Shown: positions 1 through 5,200 of the stretch, one piece after another
Layout: the number at the start of each line of letters is the position of its first letter
Position numbering within the stretch: position 1 is the stretch's first letter
Source of the DNA: Ferruginibacter sp.
Lineage (GTDB): Bacteria > Bacteroidota > Bacteroidia > Chitinophagales > Chitinophagaceae
Reading direction: 5' to 3'
Assembly: GCA_025357775.1 (NCBI GenBank)
Contig: JANXOQ010000503.1
Location: 1-5,295, forward strand
Length of the DNA: 5,295 bases
The notes under the pieces: generated by a model
What the model saw: only the letters and a program-made list of their open reading frames with translations
The model's database searches: none
What the model was told of the DNA's origin: nothing
Program-made: the position numbers and the translations under genes

Positions 1-2274
1 ACCCACATCTACTCGGTTAAGTTTTAAATCGTCTCTTACTGTGTGTACATCTGTATTTGCAAAGTATGCCTGCCAAAGTTTTTTACCTTCTCTCAAAACA
101 GCCTCCGCTAACCCCTCTGGAGGAGGGGGATTATCGGCAAGATATCTTACCATAAAATCACTTTCAAACCTATCGGGTGCGCCTACTTCTTCTTCGGTGT
201 ATGGTATAAAATGATTTACAATACTCCACTTTTTATTGTTCCATTCAAGGTCGTTTGCACTTGCTGTTAAATTACTTCCGTTAAATAACATCCAAACCAA
301 ACAATCACTTTTAAACTCATCAGTTAGTGGTTTTGTTGGTTGTAAAAATTGATCTCTGTCGTTGAGCCATGTAGGTTTTACTATTCTTCTTACAGTAAAA
401 ATTACGGCTGCCTTCCAAAGATTTTCTATTGTTACAAAAAATGCTCCTGCACTACAATATGCGGATGACATTAGCGCTGTGGCTGTAGCAGCGTTTTGCA
501 AATCAGAACCTTTGCAAATCATGCTAGCGATTGCACCATTTGCCCATTTAGTTCCTCTCACATCCTTTGTATTAATTGTTGGAGATATTGCATTTTTAAG
601 GGGAATAGCATCTACGTTGTTTGCCTTGGTTCGTTTAATCCAATTACTCAATAAAAATTCTTTCTGTATATTATAAAAACTTTTCTCACCAATTGGATTA
701 GCTTCTTTATTTAATACATCAACGATTATTTCATTAATATCGTCTCTCTTTATACCTTTTAATAAAAGAATATTAGTAGTTTTCCAAATTAAAAAACCAA
801 TGGGAAAATTGCCGTTTAACCCATCAAATGATTTGTTATGCACCACAAATCCGCCTAGATATTTAGCATTCCACTCATTTCTAAACAACTCAAAGTTTGG
901 CGCATTTACATATTTTAAAGTGCTAAACATTGCAATAGTTCCTGAAGGTATTTCTTTAGATATTCTTACTAAAAATTGTACAAAAAGTTCTCTAGCAGCA
1001 TATCCTTTTGTATCCATCAATTTCCCCATTTTTGTTTTAGAAACACCTTTTTTACTTTCCGCCCTTTCATTTGTTGCAATGTTATCTGGATTAGCCGCTT
1101 CCGCATACGGCGGATTTATCAACACCAATATCTTCTTTCCCTCTGCAATTGCTTTGCGCAAACCATCAGGTATTTTATTGGTAAGGGTATAATCTATTTT
1201 GCCATCATCCGTAATATCATCGTTTAAATAATCGTATTGAAAACGCTGTGCAGCCACGCAGGTTTTGGTAGCACGCATTACATCTACATCTGCTTGGTCT
1301 AGCGTACTCATGTATATGTTACGGGGGTTGCTATGCTTTACTTCTAGGTTGCCCACACCGCAGCACATATCCCAAACTATGTACTCTTTTTGCCAATTGT
1401 TGCCAAGGGTTTCGGTTAGTTTATCATAGGCTTTATCTACCACTGCAAGCGGTGTATAATAGGCCCCTTTAAAACTTCTTTCATCTAGCGGTATCAAACT
1501 ATCTCTGCGCTCCAGTAAGTAATTTCGGTATTCTGCTTTTGGTGGTTTGTGGTAAATGGCCCAAAATTGTCGGTAGCCTTCTTTGTTGCCCAGCTCATAT
1601 ATTTTGCCTTCAAGGCTAAAAACAGGAGAGCCGTTTTTGTGCATCAATGCAGCAGTAAGAAAGTCGTGGGTAGATGCTGTACCATCATGCATTATATCTG
1701 CAAAAAACAATAGGGCATAATCATCTTCTGGCACGCCTTTTATTTCTCTGCCTACCATTGCTACCCATTTATCAAAAACCTGTTTAAGGTTATCAGGCGT
1801 TATTTGTGTACGGATTATATCGCCATTTTTTATGGCTGCTTTTATGGTGCTTATAAACTCCTCTTCGTGGGTTTCTATTTTAAAACTCACAAAATAAGTA
1901 CCTATATGTGCAGATATTGCATCAAGCGCATCTTGCGTATATGCACTTGCACTTTTACCCCATGTAATTGTTTTTTTTGCAAGAAAAGGGAGCACATCTT
2001 CACTTTTCATAATGGCGGCTTTTTTAGTATCCATCACTACCAAAAAAGGTGGCACATATTCGCCTTTGTTTAAAGCATCTTGCACATAATGCATCAACTG
2101 TGTAAACATGGCGTAGGTGCTATGCTTAGGCGTATCTTTTGCTTCAAACCATATTTCTTTTGTTTGTATATCTATAAGGTTTTTGCTGTAGCCTTTTAGC
2201 CCAAGTGCTTTTATATAAGCATCTTTTACATCTTCCTCACTTTTTGCTTGCTGCAGTTGCTCATATAATTTCAT
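1..2274 (-). CDS. Type IIG-like restriction-modification enzyme / adenine-specific DNA methyltransferase (C-terminus cut by window edge)
   Basis: Read on the minus strand, this frame is open for 758 codons from ATG at 2274 and leaves the window without a stop, so the target-recognition end is mostly missing. Visible in order: D35 then E44-A-K46, a spacing that fits a PD-(D/E)XK nuclease site; FKGAYYTP at 268-275, the motif X-like segment seen just before the catalytic domain in type I and type IIG methylases; DMCCGVGN at 302-309, the SAM-binding motif I; and NPPY at 387-390, the catalytic motif IV of N6-adenine (gamma-class) methyltransferases. Nuclease plus methylase in one chain suggests self-contained restriction and modification. 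No separate hsdS or nuclease gene is visible, but the downstream side is outside the window. ATG 2274 is the first ATG after an in-frame stop at 2314-2316. There is no Shine-Dalgarno; a weak Bacteroidota -7-like CATATTTG lies at 2300-2293. It is transcribed divergently from xth. The methylase is sure; the nuclease activity is an inference from the short motif. An orphan methylase is the alternative. Confidence 0.88.
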   Translation of the reverse strand, partial: MKLYEQLQQAKSEEDVKDAYIKALGLKGYSKNLIDIQTKEIWFEAKDTPKHSTYAMFTQLMHYVQDALNKGEYVPPFLVVMDTKKAAIMKSEDVLPFLAKKTITWGKSASAYTQDALDAISAHIGTYFVSFKIETHEEEFISTIKAAIKNGDIIRTQITPDNLKQVFDKWVAMVGREIKGVPEDDYALLFFADIMHDGTASTHDFLTAALMHKNGSPVFSLEGKIYELGNKEGYRQFWAIYHKPPKAEYRNYLLERRDSLIPLDERSFKGAYYTPLAVVDKAYDKLTETLGNNWQKEYIVWDMCCGVGNLEVKHSNPRNIYMSTLDQADVDVMRATKTCVAAQRFQYDYLNDDITDDGKIDYTLTNKIPDGLRKAIAEGKKILVLINPPYAEAANPDNIATNERAESKKGVSKTKMGKLMDTKGYAARELFVQFLVRISKEIPSGTIAMFSTLKYVNAPNFELFRNEWNAKYLGGFVVHNKSFDGLNGNFPIGFLIWKTTNILLLKGIKRDDINEIIVDVLNKEANPIGEKSFYNIQKEFLLSNWIKRTKANNVDAIPLKNAISPTINTKDVRGTKWANGAIASMICKGSDLQNAATATALMSSAYCSAGAFFVTIENLWKAAVIFTVRRIVKPTWLNDRDQFLQPTKPLTDEFKSDCLVWMLFNGSNLTASANDLEWNNKKWSIVNHFIPYTEEEVGAPDRFESDFMVRYLADNPPPPEGLAEAVLREGKKLWQAYFANTDVHTVRDDLKLNRVDVG

Positions 2275-2406
2275 GCACACATAATATTTATACAAATATG
2301 ATGAAATAGTTTTTATTTGAACATGATTTTGAATTTAAAAGGATAAATATCAATAGGATTATATGTTTTATTCGCAAAAGCTTTCGGACAATAGATTTCA
2401 TTGTAT

Positions 2407-2450
2407 TTACTTTTTTGCCTTGATGCAAAAAAGTAACAAAAAAAATCAAG
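2407..2450. repeat. Intergenic hairpin element with a loop complementary to its 3' flank
   Basis: TTACTTTTTTGC (2407-2418) and GCAAAAAAGTAA (2425-2436) form a perfect 12-bp stem around the 6-nt loop CTTGAT (2419-2424). ATCAAG at 2445-2450 is the exact complement of the whole loop, so the RNA or single-stranded DNA could close into an H-type pseudoknot. I recall near-identical intergenic sequences in many Bacteroidota genomes, but could not check this here. Lacking a GC-rich stem followed by T residues, it does not look like a standard intrinsic terminator. Function unknown. Confidence 0.75.
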
Positions 2451-2456
2451 ACTGAC

Positions 2457-2623
2457 GAAAAAAAGCTAAAAATTTGAATGTTTGTCTAAAATGAAATCAG
2501 TTAAGCATTTGTACAAAGCCTAGCATTGGTAAGACTTACCAAAATTGAATCTTTTCCTAACATTTGTAACATTGATTTCATTTCTTAACGACATACATTC
2601 AAATTTTCTTAACGCTTTTTTTC
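2457..2623. repeat. Large imperfect inverted repeat (foldback) of about 167 bp
   Basis: The left arm 2457-2499 (43 nt) is the reverse complement of the right arm 2573-2623 (51 nt) with one substitution and two 4-nt length differences. At both of these the right arm, read as reverse complement, has CGTTAAGA where the left arm has CTAA. The right arm therefore carries TTTCTTAACG twice, at 2581-2590 and 2605-2614, 24 nt apart. The arms are concentric with the palindrome at 2526-2542. The 73-nt interior also has CATTTGTA in direct orientation at 2506-2513 and 2561-2568. It could be a MITE-like remnant, a REP-type element or a structured RNA; no transposase is present. Mobility is not shown. Confidence 0.75.
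2526..2542. repeat. Central palindrome of the foldback
   Basis: TTGGTAAG (2526-2533) and CTTACCAA (2535-2542) are perfect reverse complements around the single base at 2534. This is almost exactly the midpoint of the larger foldback arms. It could be a protein-binding operator-like site or simply the apex of the large fold. Confidence 0.6.
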
Positions 2624-2627
2624 TAAG

Positions 2628-2644
2628 GCAGGGTAAAACTCTGC
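2628..2644. repeat. Small stem-loop at the right edge of the foldback
   Basis: GCAGGG (2628-2633) and CTCTGC (2639-2644) can form a 6-bp stem with one G-T wobble around the loop TAAAA. It starts five bases after the foldback right arm ends and may mark the right border of the same repeat element. No T-run follows, so a terminator is unlikely. Confidence 0.35.
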
Positions 2645-2838
2645 ACTTTGCGAACTAAATACATAATCCTAAATATCAATTTTATTTATACTGCTAATTT
2701 CAAAATAAAAAAGTATCAAAAATAAGTTTTTGAAAAGTGGCTAAACTGGTACAGTAAAAAATAATTAGTGAAGGCAAGGTTTTATGATAGCAGGTAGAAA
2801 TTGTTTCTTCAAATACAATACTTTTACAAAAAATTTTT

Positions 2839-3606
2839 ATGCGCATTATTTCTTACAATTTAAACGGCATACGAGCTGCTATAAAAAAAGGCTTTATAGA
2901 TTGGCTAAAAACAAACCCTGCCGATGTTATTTGCATACAAGAAACCAAGGCTGCATTTACAGATATTGATGTAAAGGAATTGGAAGATTTAGGATATTGC
3001 CACCATTGGTTTAGTGCACAAAAAAAAGGATACAGTAGTGTAGCAGTTTTTTCCAAAACCAAGCCAGATGAGGTTATAAAGGGTACAGGGCATGAGCTGA
3101 GTGATTTTGAAGGAAGGGTAATTCAATTGCAATTTGGAGAGGTAAGATTAATAAACGCCTATTTTCCTAGTGGTACAAGCGGAGAAATAAGGCAGGCTTA
3201 TAAATATGTATGGCTAGCAGAAATGCAGCAATATTTAGAGGAGTTAAAAAAGACCAATCCAAAAATTATTCTTTGTGGAGATTATAATATTGCACACAAT
3301 GAAATAGATATACATGACCCCAAAGGAAACAAAAAATCATCGGGCTTTTTACCAGAAGAGCGTGCATGGATGGATGATTTTATAAAAAGCGGATGGGTAG
3401 ATACTTTTAGACAGTTTAACAAAGAACCCAATCATTATAGTTGGTGGAGCCAGCGTTTTCCAAGTGTGCGGCTAAACAACAAGGGCTGGCGTATAGATTA
3501 TATTTCTGTAACCACTCCATTACAAAAAAACCTAGTAGGCGCACATATATTACCTAATGTAAAGCACAGCGACCACTGCCCTATTTTTATGGAAATAAAA
3601 TTATAG
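2839..3606 (+). CDS. xth: Exodeoxyribonuclease III (AP endonuclease, ExoIII/APE1 family)
   Basis: This complete 255-residue cytoplasmic enzyme of base-excision repair should cleave DNA 5' of abasic sites and degrade duplex DNA 3' to 5', using a divalent metal. All hallmarks of the exonuclease-endonuclease-phosphatase fold are present: N7 in SYNLNG; metal-binding E35 in QETK; Y108 in NAYFPSGT; catalytic D148 and N150 in GDYNIAH; SWWS at 201-204; D220 in GWRIDYI; and D245-H246 in SDHCP. Length is normal for the family (about 250-270). The start is chosen because the first beta strand MRIISYN begins at the usual distance before N7; no Shine-Dalgarno is seen, as expected for Bacteroidota. It is divergent from the methylase. 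Downstream, 67 bp separate it from the HEPN gene, and no clear terminator lies between, so some read-through is possible. It is a housekeeping gene beside accessory modules; nothing in it looks damaged. Confidence 0.97.
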   Translation: MRIISYNLNGIRAAIKKGFIDWLKTNPADVICIQETKAAFTDIDVKELEDLGYCHHWFSAQKKGYSSVAVFSKTKPDEVIKGTGHELSDFEGRVIQLQFGEVRLINAYFPSGTSGEIRQAYKYVWLAEMQQYLEELKKTNPKIILCGDYNIAHNEIDIHDPKGNKKSSGFLPEERAWMDDFIKSGWVDTFRQFNKEPNHYSWWSQRFPSVRLNNKGWRIDYISVTTPLQKNLVGAHILPNVKHSDHCPIFMEIKL

Positions 3607-3641
3607 AAATGATAATTTGTGTGCATGAGCATGAAAAAAAT

Positions 3642-3653
3642 ATGTTGGTGGCA
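3642..3653 (+). repeat. Left copy of the 12-bp inverted repeat framing the HEPN gene
   Basis: ATGTTGGTGGCA here is the exact reverse complement of TGCCACCAACAT at 4310-4321. It begins 35 bases after the xth stop and ends 20 bases before the HEPN start codon. Just outside both copies there is further loose similarity (GCA, 9-10 A/C-rich bases, then the repeat). Confidence 0.7.
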
Positions 3654-3673
3654 AATTGTGAGAAACCCTAAAT

Positions 3674-4306
3674 ATGGAAAAGAAATTGTTTGAAAACGAC
3701 TTTAAATTAAAGCTTGACAAAAATTTTGAAAAGCAATCAAAATATTTTGATTTTGAACTTTATGTTTTGAGCGAATTAGGAACACTGATTTTTGAAATTA
3801 ATAAGTGTTTAATTCTTGAATTGAACAGAGCAAGCATCACTCTGACAAATAATTTGCTTGAAAGGCTTTTAAAACTTGCATTGATTTACAATGAAGTTGG
3901 AATTGAACCAATTCCGTTAGAAACTTGGGAGAAAGTTTTTACAACACCCAATGAAAAATATGGGACAATTCAATTAGGTAATTCAATAGAGTTATGTAAA
4001 AAATTTGGACTTATTACAATTGAAGAGAAAACTTTCCTATTTGATACAATAAGAGAATTAATGAGAAATGGCTTCTCACACTATGACACTTCAAAAATTT
4101 TGGAAAATTTGCCAGACGAATCTCCATTTTTTAGTGGCAGTTTTTCAAATCCGACAGAACTAAAACACATAAATATAAACCAAAAAGTTATTCCAATTTT
4201 TCAGTCTTTACAGGTAGAACAATTTGCAAAACGGAATTCAATTTCATACTTTGTTTATGTATTTAATTTAGTAAAGAAAATTGACGACAGACTCAAAGCA
4301 AAATAA
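3674..4306 (+). CDS. HEPN-domain protein, putative RNase toxin or defence protein
   Basis: The 210-residue protein looks almost entirely alpha-helical and charged, with no signal peptide or membrane segment. I do not recognise a named family for the whole chain. The key observation is IRELMRNGFSHYD, in which R131-N132-x3-H136 reproduces the RNxxxH form of the R-x4-6-H catalytic motif of HEPN ribonucleases, found in toxins, Abi proteins and CRISPR effectors. Its position late in the chain, within a predicted helix, suits a HEPN helical bundle. Established for the family: HEPN dimers cleave RNA with this Arg-His pair. Inferred here: a metal-independent RNase acting in stress or phage defence. 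No MNT nucleotidyltransferase antitoxin or other partner sits beside it. The gene is alone between two inverted 12-bp repeats, suggesting a discrete inserted unit. No Shine-Dalgarno precedes ATG 3674. A non-catalytic HEPN-like protein is the alternative. Confidence 0.82.
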   Translation: MEKKLFENDFKLKLDKNFEKQSKYFDFELYVLSELGTLIFEINKCLILELNRASITLTNNLLERLLKLALIYNEVGIEPIPLETWEKVFTTPNEKYGTIQLGNSIELCKKFGLITIEEKTFLFDTIRELMRNGFSHYDTSKILENLPDESPFFSGSFSNPTELKHININQKVIPIFQSLQVEQFAKRNSISYFVYVFNLVKKIDDRLKAK

Positions 4307-4309
4307 ACC

Positions 4310-4321
4310 TGCCACCAACAT
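4310..4321 (-). repeat. Right copy of the 12-bp inverted repeat framing the HEPN gene
   Basis: TGCCACCAACAT begins three bases after the HEPN stop codon and is the perfect reverse complement of 3642-3653. It is followed at once by TGGGTTTTGTGCAAGTTG, part of which recurs after the PIN module at 5201-5218. Confidence 0.7.
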
Positions 4322-4338
4322 TGGGTTTTGTGCAAGTT

Positions 4339-4419
4339 GGGCGGAAGGAATAACAATGGGCATTTGTGCATATCCCAGCTGTGGTTAGGGCAGAAGGAAT
4401 ACTAATAAGCATTTGTAAT
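4339..4419 (+). repeat. Imperfect 32-nt direct repeat, two copies 49 nt apart
   Basis: Copies at 4339-4370 and 4388-4419 match at 24 of 32 positions without gaps. Both begin GGGC(G/A)GAAGGAATA and both contain GCATTTGT. The 272-bp stretch 4307-4578 has no convincing gene; besides this repeat it holds the right inverted repeat, a stem-loop at 4433-4494 and the leader of the PIN gene. Confidence 0.55.
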
Positions 4420-4432
4420 ATATTTTTCAATC

Positions 4433-4494
4433 GGCAGCGGTTCCAGGCTTAAACAATAATAATTTCTAACCTGCATAAATACCTAGCCGTTGCC
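4433..4494. repeat. Imperfect stem-loop upstream of the PIN gene
   Basis: GGCAGCGGTT (4433-4442) can pair over 10 bp with AGCCGTTGCC (4485-4494), counting two G-T wobbles. Inside it, CAGG (4444-4447) can pair with CCTG (4470-4473). It may be the left boundary structure of the PIN module, but the long A/T-rich interior makes it weak without comparison sequences. Confidence 0.35.
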
Positions 4495-4523
4495 TGTAAT
4501 GCAATCGTTTTGACACTCATAAA

Positions 4524-4554
4524 TTTATAAAAAGAGTTGAAACCATTATCTTTA
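4524..4554 (+). promoter_or_regulatory. Weak Bacteroidota-type promoter candidate for the PIN module
   Basis: TTTA at 4524-4527, 19 bp, then TATCTTTA at 4547-4554 resembles the Bacteroidota -33/-7 pattern (TTTG, about 19 bp, TAnnTTTG), with each element lacking its final G. It would give a leader of roughly 18 bases before ATG 4579. The evidence is pattern only. Confidence 0.28.
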
Positions 4555-4578
4555 CAACAGATACTATAAATCAACAAA

Positions 4579-5040
4579 ATGCAAAGATTTTATTTTGACA
4601 CTTCTGTTTTTGGCGGCGCTTTTGACAAGGAATTTGACGAAGCGACCTTACAACTTTTTGAAAGAGTTAGATTGGGGCAAGTAATGTGCGTTTTTTCAGA
4701 CTTAACAGAAACTGAATTATTGAATGCACCTGAAAATGTTAAACAGCATTTTAAAAAATTGGCAAAACAAAATATTGAAAGAGTGATTGTAACAGACGAA
4801 ATATTGACACTTGCTTCTAAATATGTTGCAGAAAAAGTGGTTGGTCAAACAAGCTTTGACGATTGCGTACACATTGCTACTGCGACAATTTACAAAGCAG
4901 ATATTTTAGTGAGTTGGAATTTTAAACATATTGTAAACATCAAGCGTATTCGTGGATACAACGGGATTAATATAAAAAATGGGTACCCGGCAATTGAGAT
5001 ACGTTCACCAAAAGATTTGATTGACTATGAAAACGAATAA
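4579..5040 (+). CDS. PIN-domain ribonuclease, VapC-like toxin
   Basis: This complete 153-residue single PIN domain should be a Mg-dependent RNase toxin acting on cellular RNA. The acidic residues appear in the expected order: D7 in YFDTSVFGG at the end of the first strand; E44 or E46 in LTETELLNA; and D95 in SFDDCVHIA, with D94 beside it. After the next strand (ADILVSWNFKHI) the fourth position carries N114 instead of Asp, a variant I recall as common in this PIN subfamily. Length is typical. ATG 4579 places D7 at the usual distance from the N-terminus; no Shine-Dalgarno is seen. The stop codon overlaps the start of the next gene by 14 bases, implying translational coupling with the probable antitoxin. 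The gene order, toxin first, is the reverse of classical vapBC. The RNA target cannot be predicted from sequence. Confidence 0.92.
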   Translation: MQRFYFDTSVFGGAFDKEFDEATLQLFERVRLGQVMCVFSDLTETELLNAPENVKQHFKKLAKQNIERVIVTDEILTLASKYVAEKVVGQTSFDDCVHIATATIYKADILVSWNFKHIVNIKRIRGYNGINIKNGYPAIEIRSPKDLIDYENE

Positions 5041-5200
5041 AGATTTTGATTGTGTAAAAATGATGCGAGATATTCGCGATAAAGTAAATTCGGAGATTGT
5101 AAAAATGGATTCAGCTCAAATTATAGAGTATTTCCGAAACAAATCGTCTGAATTCGAAAAAAAATATGGCCAGCCGGTAATACAGGCTCATACGCCATAA
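5027..5200 (+). CDS. Small probable antitoxin of the PIN toxin
   Basis: ATG at 5027 opens a 57-residue frame ending at TAA 5198-5200. It overlaps the toxin gene by 14 bases (ATGAAAACGAATAA holds this start and the toxin stop), a strong sign of a coupled pair. The protein is small, highly charged and probably helical: FDCVKMMRDIRDKV at 7-20, then SAQIIEYFRNK and a charged helix to about residue 47. I recall the pattern FD-x-V-x-MMR-x-IRD from small proteins paired with PIN toxins in Bacteroidota and cyanobacteria. The expected role is to bind and neutralise the toxin. No separate DNA-binding domain (AbrB, RHH, HTH) is recognised, so autorepression is uncertain. The last residues (GQPVIQAHTP) look unlike the helical body and lie next to the repeat-like 3' flank. 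The coding call is strong; the antitoxin role is inferred from position and family resemblance. Confidence 0.8.
   Translation: MKTNKDFDCVKMMRDIRDKVNSEIVKMDSAQIIEYFRNKSSEFEKKYGQPVIQAHTP

Larger units (their letters stand above)
2275..2838. other. Divergent intergenic region between the methylase and xth
   Basis: No convincing coding frame is seen in these 564 bases. They separate two divergent genes and should contain both promoters, although neither matches the Bacteroidota consensus (TTTG, about 19 bp, TAnnTTTG) well. For xth the nearest candidate is TACTTTTA at 2819-2826, which lacks the final G and a well-spaced -33 element. The left half is dominated by folded repeat structures at 2407-2450, 2457-2623 and 2628-2644, annotated separately. 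The stretch 2645-2818 is plain A/T-rich sequence in which I see nothing. Confidence 0.7.

Noticed and set aside
362..2073. Several plus-strand open frames (362-676, 800-1192, 976-1227, 1804-2073)
   Set aside because: All lie antisense inside the methylase gene, whose minus-strand frame is open across the entire stretch and carries clear motifs; the plus-strand products resemble no family and are runs of hydrophobic or Cys/Phe-rich residues.
2784..3062. Open frames at 2784-2969 (plus) and 2853-3062 (minus)
   Set aside because: They overlap the 5' part of xth in other frames; the xth frame has all catalytic motifs from its first residues, so these are shadows.
3621..3641. Possible terminator after xth (GCATGAGCATG followed by an A-run)
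   Set aside because: The stem would be only about four bases with a two-base loop, and on the plus strand it is followed by A rather than T residues.
4339..4419. CRISPR array
   Set aside because: There are only two imperfect copies with a 17-bp gap, no spacer-sized regular units and no cas genes.
4310..4494. Integron attC site
   Set aside because: GTTGGGC at 4336-4342 fits GTTRRRY, but I find no matching RYYYAAC partner in a paired R/L box layout and no integron integrase in the window; only the general cassette idea is kept.
4510..4531. TTGACA (4510-4515) with TATAAA (4526-4531) as a sigma-70 promoter
   Set aside because: The spacer is only 10 bp against the usual 17, and Bacteroidota primary sigma factors use a different consensus.
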